DNA of 64,000 bases from contig JAFTXY010000011.1 in NCBI GenBank assembly GCA_017461425.1, positions 186,001 through 250,000 on the forward strand. Direction: 5' to 3'. The stretch is from Candidatus Gastranaerophilales bacterium. Its GTDB lineage: Bacteria; Cyanobacteriota; Vampirovibrionia; Gastranaerophilales; Gastranaerophilaceae. Positions 16,015-26,700 of this stretch are shown here, piece by piece; the stretch's first letter is position 1; the number at the start of each line of letters is the position of its first letter. A model generated the notes under the pieces. The model made no database searches. It saw nothing but the letters and a program-made list of their open reading frames with translations, and was not told where the DNA came from. A program made the translations under genes and the position numbers.

Positions 16015-18340
16015 ATTTTTCCATTATTATATTAAAACTATTCTCACTCAAGCGTATTTTGATATCTTTTATTCTAGAATTAATTCTTGCAATATTTTCT
16101 TCGTTGTTTGAATTTTTTAGAATTACTTTAGAATTCAAAAAGTTTACAAGAGCTTTTTCGTCTTCTTGTCTATCATAATAAAATTCGCCTGCCTCAAAAT
16201 GCACAAGAGCTTCCTTGAATATATCATTTAGTTTTTTAGCACTATCGAGCGCTTGTTTAAAGTATTTGATTGCTTGTGTTTCATCTGTTCTTGCGTATAA
16301 TTTTGCCAATTCTTTTTGGGCAAAATACATGTTTTCTAAATCATTATTTTCAGAATCAAAAATTAAAGCAAGTTTTAAATAATCTTTTGCATCTTTATAT
16401 TTCGATTGTTCGATATTAATTAAAGCAAGATTTGTCAAAGATGCGCTATAATATTTGTTTTCTTTTATATCGGAACTTGTTGTATAATTCTTCTGATAAT
16501 ATTTGATGGCATTTTGCGCATCTTGATTTTCGTCGTATAAGATTGCAAGTTTATAATAAGCGCAACATGCAACATTTTTATTTTTTCCAACGGAAAGCTC
16601 TAGCGCTTTTTCGTAATAGCCAATTGCTTTTTCGATTTGTGAGTTTGCTTCTTCTAGTTCGGCAAGTTCGATACAAGCTTTGGCTCTATAGTTTTGATGA
16701 TTTGCTTCATTGTTCACAATTTGCTTGAATTGAGATTTTGCAATATCTATTTTGTATAAATTTTTATTGATTAATGCAATTGAAAATTCGATTTCTGGTT
16801 TTCTTAAATCTCTTTTTTCTATCGCTAATTCAAGAGCTTTTTGATAATAAGTTAAGGCAATATCGGTTTTATTTATTTGTTCGTGATTTTTAGCTAACAA
16901 CGTTAAAATTTCAATATGAAATTCTTCTTTTGAATCCATTGTTAACGCTCTTGTTAGCTCGCTTATTGTTTCTTGGTATTTATATTCTTTTGCAAAATTT
17001 CTTGCAGAATTAATCAGGCTTATAATGTATAGTCTATTTTTTTCATTATTTTCATCAATTAAAGATTTTTGGTTAGACTCCTCTAATCTTTTTGCTATCA
17101 AAATATCGTTTTCTTCTTTTGAAATAGCTTTTTTTCTCTCTTTGATTTTGTTTAATTTTTCTGCAAGCTTAGATTTTTCTCTTAGTTTTTCATCATGCCA
17201 AGAAGAATTTGCTATTCCAAGATATGAAAATGTTTCTTGGTTTTTTTGCGTTGAATTAATGGATGGTATTAATGATTCAAGATATTCAATCTCTTTTCGT
17301 ATAGATTCTCTTGAAAGCCTTAATAGCCTATCTTTTGGGCTTTTTGTAAGTTCGTTTTGATATATTTCAATTAATCTATTATAGTAAGTCATTTTTTCTT
17401 TTATGGAAAAAGTTTTAACTATGTAGCTTTTAAAATAATCTTTAACATAATATTCATTTTTAAATTTATTAATTAAAAAGTTTTTTGATAAATATTCGAT
17501 ATAACTAGTATTTCCAAATTTATATTCGTTTATGAAATCCATATTAACAGGATGTGAAATTGAGCAAAATATTTTAAAGAAATCTTTGTAAATACTCGGC
17601 GTTATTGAGATAAATTTAGATATGATAAACTCTTCATAATCTGTGTGAATTGTTTCATTTTTTCTTTCAAATTCATTTATTAAATCTTCTATTGAAATAC
17701 CTGCCACAGAACAATATTTTATGCTCATTTTAAGATATAATTCTAAACCTTGGGCAACTGTGTAAAATTTTTCTTTTAAATTTTCTTCCATTGGTTCTGT
17801 TAAAACAGTTAGTTTAGATTTAAAATCTTCTTTTGAAATTTCTTTTAATTCAAGATTTTTAACTTTTATTTTTTTAAAGCTGAATAAATGTTTTTCATCA
17901 TTTCTTGAAACGATTATAACTTTTACATTTTCATAAGTTACAAGATGAGAAAGAAAATCAATAATTTCAACATTTCCATCAACTTTTTCAAAATTTTCGA
18001 TAACAACAATACAATTTGTTGAAATTGTTTTAAAATAATGACTAACTTTTTCTTTGAAATTATCAGAAGGATATTTTTTTAAGGAAATTTTTTGCGATAG
18101 TGAAAAATTTCTTAATGCGTCGTAAAAATTTAATAAAAAGTCGTCTATTACAGTATTTTCAAAGCAAAAATGTTGGAAAACTAGATTATTTTCTTGCAAT
18201 TGCGGGATTGTTTTTTCTATCGTCTCGCTTTTTGATGAGCCTTTTGGACCATGCATCAAGAGTAGGTCGAAAGAAGATGTGGCAAAATTTATAATTTCGT
18301 TTATAATAGAGTTATTAAATTGAAAAAAGCCTTGAGTCAT
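15998..18340 (-). CDS. STAND-like NTPase with C-terminal TPR repeats
   Basis: Residues 1-210 look like a P-loop signalling ATPase: Walker A MHGPKGSSKSE, a Walker-B-like strand CIVVIENFEKV, and a sensor-like VIIVSRND. A helical middle with a charged coiled coil (about 370-450) follows. The last 330 residues contain about seven TPR units (for example ALTYYQKALELA and AIGYYEKALELS). The layout resembles STAND regulators such as MalT, but no DNA-binding domain is visible. I chose ATG 18340 over the TTG at 18376 because a TACAAT box lies six bases upstream. It runs divergently from the GH13 operon and overlaps rsmG by 17 bases. Confidence 0.7.
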   Translation of the reverse strand: MTQGFFQFNNSIINEIINFATSSFDLLLMHGPKGSSKSETIEKTIPQLQENNLVFQHFCFENTVIDDFLLNFYDALRNFSLSQKISLKKYPSDNFKEKVSHYFKTISTNCIVVIENFEKVDGNVEIIDFLSHLVTYENVKVIIVSRNDEKHLFSFKKIKVKNLELKEISKEDFKSKLTVLTEPMEENLKEKFYTVAQGLELYLKMSIKYCSVAGISIEDLINEFERKNETIHTDYEEFIISKFISITPSIYKDFFKIFCSISHPVNMDFINEYKFGNTSYIEYLSKNFLINKFKNEYYVKDYFKSYIVKTFSIKEKMTYYNRLIEIYQNELTKSPKDRLLRLSRESIRKEIEYLESLIPSINSTQKNQETFSYLGIANSSWHDEKLREKSKLAEKLNKIKERKKAISKEENDILIAKRLEESNQKSLIDENNEKNRLYIISLINSARNFAKEYKYQETISELTRALTMDSKEEFHIEILTLLAKNHEQINKTDIALTYYQKALELAIEKRDLRKPEIEFSIALINKNLYKIDIAKSQFKQIVNNEANHQNYRAKACIELAELEEANSQIEKAIGYYEKALELSVGKNKNVACCAYYKLAILYDENQDAQNAIKYYQKNYTTSSDIKENKYYSASLTNLALINIEQSKYKDAKDYLKLALIFDSENNDLENMYFAQKELAKLYARTDETQAIKYFKQALDSAKKLNDIFKEALVHFEAGEFYYDRQEDEKALVNFLNSKVILKNSNNEENIARINSRIKDIKIRLSENSFNIIMEKYAGQF

Positions 18341-18346
18341 AATACT

Positions 18347-18376
18347 ATTGTACAAAATATAAGCATGTATTTGCAA
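18347..18376 (-). promoter_or_regulatory. Promoter of the NTPase-TPR gene, leaderless layout
   Basis: On the minus strand TTGCAA (18376-18371), an 18-base spacer, TACAAT (18352-18347), six bases, then ATG at 18340. No Shine-Dalgarno is present. Confidence 0.6.
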
Positions 18377-18555
18377 TAGAACAAATATTTGAAAATGGAA
18401 TTATAAATCGTAATTGCCATAGCCTGAAAATCAGATATAGTGTACTTTATACGGTTATTGTAATTATTAATAATTGTTAAGAATATTTAAATAAAAAAGG
18501 CAAAAAAAACAATTTAGTGTTGTTTATATAAGTGTGTTAGTTGTTTGGGGTAAAA

Positions 18556-19590
18556 ATGCAGCAAAATACAATTCCAAGTGTTGATAATCTTCCCAAAGTT
18601 GGATATTACGTTTCGCATAATGAGAAAAAAGAGAAGTTTTATCAAACAGAATCTCATATACATAAACAAAATGCTTTATCCGGTGTAAAAGCTGGAGCTC
18701 ATAAGCTTACAAATGATATTTTTACATATTTCCCAAAAGGATTTGCTGGTTCTAAAAACAGCGATTTTTATGAATTTTTATCTCTAGGAATGATACCATA
18801 TGCGGTAGGCAGTGCAATGCTTATCGCCTTATATAGTGCAACTAACTCAAAATTTAGTCCTCAACATGCAGCTGCAGCAGGTAAAGTAGCAAAAACTATG
18901 GGCGCAGGTGTTGTTTTATATGGACTTGGTAAATGGTTATCCCAAAAAATAGCACATAAAGGAATTAAGGCTTCTACAGGAATTGATTTAGATATGTTAT
19001 ATATTAACAAAATTAATGAATTACCTGAGCCTGGTCAAGAAAAAGGAATTGTAAGAACTCAATACCCCGGAGTTTTTGCATCAGTTGATTTTTATAGAAA
19101 AGATTTATTGGCAAAAGATTCTGAATTAAATCATGGTGATATTTATGCTTATGATGATAAAATCGCCAAAAAGGCAGGATTTAAAAAAGAATTAAATGCC
19201 CCAAACCAAACAATCGGACCAAAAATTAGAGAAGTTAAAGCCAGAGCTACCGCTATGGAGAACATAAGCAAATATGTTATGGCGGCAACTGGCGTTGCAA
19301 TGGGAGCTCAAAAATCATTTGAAAACATAAAAATGATTAATCCATTTAAAAACCCAAAAGAAATTCCAAGCATGTTTAAATCAATGCTAACTGCCGTTAA
19401 AGATGGTGCTGTTCAATTATGGAAAGGCACTGATAAAAATGTTTTAACAAGATATGGCGGAAAAGCTTTGATTATCGGAAGTGCAGTTACAACATTGTTG
19501 ACTTGGCTTGTTCCAACAATTGGATTTAAAACAAATCCAAATACAATGAAGTCAAAAGTCGACACAACAAAAGAATACGAGGTGTGCTAA
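18556..19590 (+). CDS. Multi-pass membrane protein heading the GH13 operon
   Basis: No known family is recognised. The 344-residue protein has a polar N-terminus and four likely membrane segments: about 82-102 (MIPYAVGSAMLIALYSA), 112-132, 236-252 and 311-331 (ALIIGSAVTTLLTWLVP). The region between the second and third segments is soluble. ATG 18556 is preceded by TTTGGGGTAA; the TTG at 18541 is unlikely. Its stop shares one base with the ATG of the next gene (TAATG at 19588-19592). The coupled chain with two alpha-glucan enzymes suggests a membrane platform or transporter for glucan metabolism, which is an inference from context only. Confidence 0.7.
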   Translation: MQQNTIPSVDNLPKVGYYVSHNEKKEKFYQTESHIHKQNALSGVKAGAHKLTNDIFTYFPKGFAGSKNSDFYEFLSLGMIPYAVGSAMLIALYSATNSKFSPQHAAAAGKVAKTMGAGVVLYGLGKWLSQKIAHKGIKASTGIDLDMLYINKINELPEPGQEKGIVRTQYPGVFASVDFYRKDLLAKDSELNHGDIYAYDDKIAKKAGFKKELNAPNQTIGPKIREVKARATAMENISKYVMAATGVAMGAQKSFENIKMINPFKNPKEIPSMFKSMLTAVKDGAVQLWKGTDKNVLTRYGGKALIIGSAVTTLLTWLVPTIGFKTNPNTMKSKVDTTKEYEVC

Positions 19591-21815
19591 TGACATATGT
19601 AAGCCCACTTTTGAATAGTTACTTAAATAACAAAACTAATAAACTTAATCATCATGACAAAGTCTACGAAGATTTAAAAAAACATGCTAATGATGTTAAG
19701 CCAAATGAAGCTAAAGCAAAATTAGTTAAACGTGGACCTGTAACAGATGCATTTAATGCAATTAAAGATACAGGAAAAGATTGTGCTAATTTTGTAAAAG
19801 CCGTTAGAACTGGCAAATTAAGCGATAATAACTTAGGAAGAATTAATGATTTAGGTTTAAAACTAGGTGCTGCATTAATTGCTGTATTTTTAGCAGGACA
19901 TGCAAAAACAAAAACAGATGCTATTAAACAATTTGTTTGTGGTGGCGGTTTCTTGGCAGCAATGACTTTGTGGCCAAAGCTATTTATAAATCTTCCTGCA
20001 AGATTAGTTCATGGTTTTAATATCGATCAAAAATATATCAATGCTCAAGGCGATAAAAAAGATTTCTTCCTAGATAATCAATTCCTTCCTTGGGATGCTT
20101 TTTCTAAAGAAGAATTAGAAAAAATCGGTAAACGTACAGGAATTGACTATAATAGCGAAAATGGCGAAGAAAAAATCAAAAGAAAAATGCAAAAAACTGC
20201 CCTTCAAAATAGAACTCTTTGGATGGCAACAGCAGGCTTTGCAACTCCATTAGGAAGTGCAATGTTAGGAAAAGCTGTTGGTCCAAAAATTCAAGAAGCA
20301 GTTACAAAACATGATTTTGAACAAGCAAAAGATTTATTAGAAAATCCAGAAAAATTAGAAGCATTTATTGCAAAGGCTAAGCCAGACAATAGTGGCGTTA
20401 AAGCCTTAAATAAAATTTTAAATTCAAATAATGGCAAAATGCCTGATGCTAAATATTTCAAGAGTATTTCTGAAAAACTTCAAGTTTCTGAATTGTTCCC
20501 AAGATTATTAAGCGAAGATGAATCTAAAATTATTTCTGGAATACAATCAATTGGATTAGAAGATAAATTAAAATCATTATATGAAGTGAATGCAACTGTT
20601 TCTAAAAATGGATTAGCTGATTTAATTGCAAATGCTAAACTTCCAATATTTAGTGCTGATATGCTATTAACAGGTGCTGAAGACGTGACAATTGATAAAA
20701 CTACGGCAACAAACATCTTAGCAAGTCTAGGTGATAATATTTCAATTTCATCGTTGAGAACTCTTTTAAAATCTCGTCAAGTTGCAGATGCTGATATTGA
20801 AAAATTCATAGCAACATTAGAAGTTGATGATTCTTCATTTAGAGAAAAAATTAAAGAATTTGCAAAAGGACCTTTAGCACAAGCAAAAGGAAGAATTAAA
20901 GCATATTTAAAAATCATAAATCCAATAGCAGGCTCAACTGCTGAATCAATGGCGACAAAAGAAATCACAGATATTATGCTTAATTATGCAGACGCTTTAG
21001 GAATTGATGAAAAAACTTTAGCTAAAGCAAAATCTGGTACACAAGATGCATCAAAAAATATCTTACAAGATTTGTTTGTTAATTTCTTCAAAAAACAAGA
21101 TACGCTACCTATTGATGAAAGAACAGCAAAATATACTGAATTATTGAATACACTATATCGTTCCCCAAATGCAGCTTTGACAGAAGCTATGGATAAAGCT
21201 GGAGCTACTGAAAATATCGCAAGAGTAGTTAAAACAGACGGAGACGCTTTACTAGAAGCTATATTAGGTGGTACTGATAAACAAGTTAATCTTGAAGGTG
21301 TTATTAAACAATCAATAAGAACTAAAAAAGTTGATATTGATGCAATAAGATTAAAAGGTCTATTATGCGCCAATATGGAAAGAAGAATTGCAGCTGGCGA
21401 ATTTAAGGGCGTTGAAGATATTGTCAGAGCAATAATTTATGATGGAAATATTTCATCATTAAATAATAAACTAGAAGTTCATGAGCCTGAAAAATTTGCA
21501 GATATTCTTAAACAAATGTTTAATAGAAATGCTTTCCAAAAAGAAAAAGAAGTTTGCGAAACCATAGGTGAACAAGTAGAAACTATACATAAAACATTAT
21601 TTAAAATTGGCGATGATACTGTTAAAAATTTAACATTTGCTAATTTCTCTTCAAGAATAAAAGAAATTTTGACAAGCAGATTTAATGATAAAGCTTGGAT
21701 GAAAAAATTTGGAACAATGTCAGCTGTTCTTGTGGCTGTAACATTGTTGGCTCAACCATTCTTTGGAAAAATCAAAAAAGAGTACCCAGAAAAAACTCAA
21801 GGAGGTGCTAAATAA
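19590..21815 (+). CDS. Large membrane-associated protein of unknown function in the GH13 operon
   Basis: No family is recognised. The 741-residue protein has hydrophobic segments near residues 86-107 (LGLKLGAALIAVFLAGH), 115-140 and 208-230. A long, mostly helical soluble region runs from 240 to 710 with repeated leucine-rich helices. A C-terminal membrane anchor lies near 717-733 (MSAVLVAVTLLAQPFF), followed by a charged tail. The start ATG 19590 overlaps the upstream stop and has GAGGTG upstream; GTG 19584 is less likely. The stop overlaps the start of the GH13 gene in the same TAATG fashion. It could be a scaffold that holds the two downstream enzymes at the membrane. Confidence 0.7.
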   Translation: MTYVSPLLNSYLNNKTNKLNHHDKVYEDLKKHANDVKPNEAKAKLVKRGPVTDAFNAIKDTGKDCANFVKAVRTGKLSDNNLGRINDLGLKLGAALIAVFLAGHAKTKTDAIKQFVCGGGFLAAMTLWPKLFINLPARLVHGFNIDQKYINAQGDKKDFFLDNQFLPWDAFSKEELEKIGKRTGIDYNSENGEEKIKRKMQKTALQNRTLWMATAGFATPLGSAMLGKAVGPKIQEAVTKHDFEQAKDLLENPEKLEAFIAKAKPDNSGVKALNKILNSNNGKMPDAKYFKSISEKLQVSELFPRLLSEDESKIISGIQSIGLEDKLKSLYEVNATVSKNGLADLIANAKLPIFSADMLLTGAEDVTIDKTTATNILASLGDNISISSLRTLLKSRQVADADIEKFIATLEVDDSSFREKIKEFAKGPLAQAKGRIKAYLKIINPIAGSTAESMATKEITDIMLNYADALGIDEKTLAKAKSGTQDASKNILQDLFVNFFKKQDTLPIDERTAKYTELLNTLYRSPNAALTEAMDKAGATENIARVVKTDGDALLEAILGGTDKQVNLEGVIKQSIRTKKVDIDAIRLKGLLCANMERRIAAGEFKGVEDIVRAIIYDGNISSLNNKLEVHEPEKFADILKQMFNRNAFQKEKEVCETIGEQVETIHKTLFKIGDDTVKNLTFANFSSRIKEILTSRFNDKAWMKKFGTMSAVLVAVTLLAQPFFGKIKKEYPEKTQGGAK
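21801..21805 (+). promoter_or_regulatory. Shine-Dalgarno of the GlgE-like gene
   Basis: GGAGG lies nine bases before the ATG at 21815 inside the end of the upstream gene. Together with the TAATG junction it indicates coupled translation of the membrane protein and the enzyme. Confidence 0.8.
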
Positions 21816-23722
21816 TGGAAAATAAAATTTTAAGCCCAATTTTGGCACAAACTTTGAAAATAAATACTCCAAAAATGAACAATTCTGAACCACAACAAGC
21901 GCAAGTTGTTCAAAATCAACCAGCAGTTGGCTATAGTCCATTGTTGACTCAAGCAGTTTTAGCTCAATCTAAACAAATTTTACCTAAAACTACACAAGTT
22001 GTTGGCGTGACAGATGCACACAGAAATGTTGTTGGCTATAAAAATGATTTAAAAGATATGCTAGTTGGAAATAAGGCTAATATTTTAGCTGTTATTCCAA
22101 GAATAATGAACGCTCAAGATAAAGACGGAAATGAATTAATTCAAGGTGATGAAATTCCAGGAAACCTTGTTAATGCAGTTGAACGTCTTGATGAAATAAA
22201 AGATTTAGGCTTTAATACACAACACGTTCTTCCAGTTCATCCACCAGGAAAAACAAAAGCTATGGGAACAGCAGGTTCGCTGTATGCGCCAGCATTATTT
22301 GTTGAAGATGATGGTTCGCTCGCAATAGATCCTGAATTAGTTGATGAAAATCCTCCTAAACAAGCAAGAAAAAGAATAGAAGAAATATATGAAAAAAGAA
22401 CTGGTAAAAAATTATCTAAAATGGATAAAAATGATGTAAATGTTCGTTTTTCACAATTTGCATATTATATTGAAGAATGTCATAAACGTGGTATTAGAGT
22501 TATGCTTGATTTACCATCTTGCGCTTCTGTTGATTTTGCAATGGCACATCCTGAAATGATGGCTGTTGGTCCAGATGGAAAAGAAAAAGTTCCTCAAGGC
22601 TGGCAAGACATCAGAATGTTTAAACCATTTGAGGATGAACAAACTCGTGAATTAAATCAAGCATTGTTAGATATGCATAGAAAATATGTTGATGCTTGTA
22701 TTGATTTAGGAATAGATGGCATTAGAGCAGACGTAGGCAGAGCAAAACCAGTTGAGTTTTGGAATGTAATAATCAGATATTCTCATGAAAGAGATCCTCA
22801 ATTTGGTTGGTTAGCAGAAACATATACCCATGAAGATGCTTCTCCTCAATTAAATATGCCATATGATAGACCAAAAGAATTATTAGAAGTTGGTTTTGAT
22901 AGTTATTATGGTCAATATCACATATATAATGATTGGACAAAAGCAGACCAACTATACGATTATGTTAAAGAAAATATCGATATGAGTAATGAAATCGGTA
23001 GACCAAAATCATTAATCGGTTCTTTTGCAACACATGATGATTCATCTCCGATGTTGTATGGTGGTGCTCCTTGGGTAATGTTTACAACAATACTTCAAAG
23101 TATGTTGCCTCAAGTTAATCCATATATGACAGATGGTGTTCAAACTGGTGATTATTATATTTTCCCATATGATCATGCATTGGTGAGAGATACTCAAACA
23201 GATAATAATGAATGCGTTGTTCATACTGGAAGAATGGATATATTTAACAAATCAAGAAAACCTGGTGGCAAGTTCCCAGAAATTTCTAATGTTGTTAAAA
23301 CAGCATTTTCTTTAAGAGATAACAAATACAATGAAGTTAATAAAAACTCTTCAGTTAAATTAGAAATGAAAAATGCGCAAGATGTAATTACTAAAGGTTC
23401 ATTTATTGTTTTACCAACAAACAACCCTGAAATAATAGCATTTGCAAGACATAAAGATGGCAAAACATTATTATTCATTGGTAATAGAAACGTAAATAAT
23501 ACTGTTGGTGGAAAAGTTCAAATTCCAGGCTTAAATCCAGAGCAAAAATTCCAGAACTTAATGCCAAATTATGGCGAAGAATGCAAGTTCCAAAATCAAA
23601 AAGATGGTTCTGTAGTTGTAGAATTGGGTGCTAGCAGAGCTTGTGTTTTTGAAATTGACAACAAAGAAATTGAAGCATTGTCAAAGAAAAATAATATTTT
23701 GCAACAACAATATCTTAAATAA
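21815..23722 (+). CDS. GH13 maltosyltransferase/GlgE-like enzyme
   Basis: This 635-residue GH13 protein acts on alpha-glucans. The catalytic residues are present: nucleophile D306 in GIRADVGRAKP, acid/base E335 in GWLAETYT, and D408 in ATHDDSSP. The surroundings (VLPVHPPG, then RAKPVEFW, then VGFDSYYGQYHIYNDW) resemble GlgE and bacterial maltosyltransferases, which move maltosyl units, more than ordinary amylases. Region I reads LDLPSCAS instead of the usual D-x-x-x-N-H. The C-terminal 130 residues form a beta-sandwich (LLFIGNRNVNNT). There is no signal peptide and the N-terminal 60 residues are Gln/Pro-rich, so a cytoplasmic site is likely. The exact donor and acceptor are not deducible. Confidence 0.75.
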   Translation: MENKILSPILAQTLKINTPKMNNSEPQQAQVVQNQPAVGYSPLLTQAVLAQSKQILPKTTQVVGVTDAHRNVVGYKNDLKDMLVGNKANILAVIPRIMNAQDKDGNELIQGDEIPGNLVNAVERLDEIKDLGFNTQHVLPVHPPGKTKAMGTAGSLYAPALFVEDDGSLAIDPELVDENPPKQARKRIEEIYEKRTGKKLSKMDKNDVNVRFSQFAYYIEECHKRGIRVMLDLPSCASVDFAMAHPEMMAVGPDGKEKVPQGWQDIRMFKPFEDEQTRELNQALLDMHRKYVDACIDLGIDGIRADVGRAKPVEFWNVIIRYSHERDPQFGWLAETYTHEDASPQLNMPYDRPKELLEVGFDSYYGQYHIYNDWTKADQLYDYVKENIDMSNEIGRPKSLIGSFATHDDSSPMLYGGAPWVMFTTILQSMLPQVNPYMTDGVQTGDYYIFPYDHALVRDTQTDNNECVVHTGRMDIFNKSRKPGGKFPEISNVVKTAFSLRDNKYNEVNKNSSVKLEMKNAQDVITKGSFIVLPTNNPEIIAFARHKDGKTLLFIGNRNVNNTVGGKVQIPGLNPEQKFQNLMPNYGEECKFQNQKDGSVVVELGASRACVFEIDNKEIEALSKKNNILQQQYLK

Positions 23723-23771
23723 TCGTTAAAAATGGTTATTTGAGGGGAAATAATAGAATAAGGGATAAGTT

Positions 23772-26700
23772 ATGGATTTATCAATCAATAAAGTCAAAAG
23801 AGCAAACAACTTAAATTTTCAAGGTGTAAAAGGTGCGTATAGCGCTTCTAATATTCCTGTTTTTAAGTTCGTTCCTCCTGAAATCAATAAAGAAATAGAA
23901 CAGCTTTCATTAGAGCTTGCTTTTTTGAGACGTGATAGCCAAACAGGGCAATTCGTTTCTCCATCAAAATCTGATTTAATGCTTATTCCATTTAAAGAAG
24001 ATGATTCTTTAGAATTGTTGCAAGAAAAAATGCAAAAATATGCGCAAGATGGAGCTTTTGCGTATAGATATAGAATAGATTTAAAATCTGGAAAATACCC
24101 AAATCCAGGTGAAACTTACCCAAAATATGTTGTTGATGAAGCAAATGCAATCAACATTAAAGCTTCAGAAGAAAAAGTTAATGTAATTGATATGGGCTAT
24201 AATTATGGAATTACCCCAAAAGGTGGTTCTATGCGTCATAGCTTTATTGATTCTGATGCAATTGTTGATACTCTTGGAAAATTAAACAAAACTCCAAATA
24301 AAGAATTTGTTAGAAACCATTTTAATAAACTTGGCGGTAGTATTAAAGGCTTAAATCTTCTTTTAGAAGAGGGTTATTTTGATTCCTACCGTTATATAAT
24401 TTCAACTCCTGATATTGGTGTTGACCCTACTTCTTCTCATAAATATTGGCCAAGTAACCAATATCAATGTTCAGACATGGAAGAATTTAAGAAATTTAAT
24501 TTTAATTTATTTGAAAAAGGTAAAGGCTATGTTGCAGACGGTGCTTTTACTTCTCAAGGTATACAATCTCCAATAGTGCAACATGTTTTAAAATGGGGTG
24601 AGCAATCTCCATACTATAATATGTTAAAAATTAATGGAAGATTGCAATTGGGAATTTTACCAGATAAAAACGCTGGTAATGAAACTCTTGGTTATGATGA
24701 AGTTGGCGTAAAAATTATAAATAGTCCAAAACATGACGGCTATGATTCTAAAAAACCTACATACATGCAGTTTTTCGATACTAAATTATCAAGTGAAGAA
24801 CAAAGAAATTCTAATGAATTAATTTCAAGTTATGATAAATTACCAGAAGACCATTATGATGTTGTTGATCATCAAGATGCTGTTCAGCCATATTATTTTG
24901 AGCTTGATCCAACAAATGCTCAAGAAGCAAGAAAAATTGCAATGTTTGGTGATAAAAAATCTTTAATATTAAATGATATTAAAGATGATTTAGGTGATTT
25001 TTTAACATTTGCAAATTATACAATTGCTCATAAACAACATGCAGCAGGAGCAGTTTTCTGGGATGGTAATCGTGATATTATCAAAATGAATTTATCAAAT
25101 CCTGAAAAAACTCCTGAAAATAGACAAGGCTTGAAAGATGCAAGAAATTATTTATTTAATGTTGCATCATTCTGGACAGAAGCAATCCAATCAGAATTGA
25201 TTTTAGAAACTGCTCGTAAACACAAAAGCGAACAAGAAAAGATTGCTCAAAATAATGATATTACAAAAGAGCAATTAGAAAATATTGAAAGAAGAATTGC
25301 AGATGGAACATTTAATTTGCCTGTGTTAAAACGTAATAAAACAGCAGCTGAATACATTCAAGAATTTCCATTGCAATCAATTGAAACAAGCCCTGAATTG
25401 AGTGCTATATTTGCACAAAAAGAATTTAATAATGAATTTTTAACAGAAGAAGTTTTGACTCATTTAGAAAAAACTGTTGAAGATGCAATTTTTGAAGCTA
25501 TACCTGACGAATATAAAAATATGGGCGCAGATAGCCAAGAATATCAAGAATATAAAACTTATGTGACAAAAACTTATTCTAATGAAATTATAAAAAATAT
25601 TTTAGTAGGCGCTATGTGTCCTCAACTTATAAATGACGATGCAAGTATAGATTTTGCTAAATTAAAAGATATTACCCTAAAATCATTCCAAAAAATTAAA
25701 CCTTCAACTCCTCAAGAAGAAAGAAAACAAATTGTTAAAGCATTACAAAATGGGTTAGATGATTCTAGCACAGCTCAAATCGTAGCAAAAATGAAAAAAG
25801 AGCTTGATGGTGTTTCTCTTAAAGATTTTAAATATGCTGAAGCAATTGTTGAACAAGGCAAAGGTGGTTTAAATTGGAGATTTGATGCTGCGAAAGATAT
25901 TGGCGATTTAGATGCTATTCGTGACGGTCGTGTTAGATTTTCAACAATTTGGGATGGCGGCGACATGGAAGGTGTTGTTGAATTTTGGGAAGAATTTATT
26001 GGTAGAGTACATGAATATAACCCTGCTTCTTATATAATTTCTGAAATTACTGATTTATGGAGCTTCTGGAAATACAAAGAAAAAGAAGGCATGAAAGAAT
26101 TCCCAGGAGAACACTTTGATAAAGGTTTACATGTACCTTTTGACAAAAAATATCCTACAGTTGATCAAAAAGACAAAGCTCCAGATACTGAAAAACCGCC
26201 TTATGTTAAAGAAATGCAATTCTTGAATAAGGTAAATTCTACAACAAGTTCAAATTATAATAACTATTTCAATAATTTAGCTTATTTTATTGGCGCTGAT
26301 GCTGAAAGTGCAAATGGAGATTGCATGGCCCGAAAAGGTAATTTAAACAGCTTAAAGGGTCAAATGGAAAATCTAACTACAGGTGCTCAACCTAATGTTA
26401 TAATTTTATCTCATATGTTTACTGATAACCATGATAAACCTCGTTTATTGCATTCATTGCCTATTGATATAACCTTGTATTTAAAAGGTACATTGAAAGA
26501 AGTTAATGTAGATGCAAGAGTAAAACAAGATTTGTTTTATGAAAAAAGCAACCCTAAAGAAATGTCTTCAAAAGCATATGCAGTTGCATTAAAAATGCGA
26601 GAAATTATAAATTCTAAATATAATCCTGGTTCTGATAAAAATAAAGCTTTAATGCAAGCTTTAAGAGAATTGTTGCATGGACAAAAATCAAAAGATTCTG

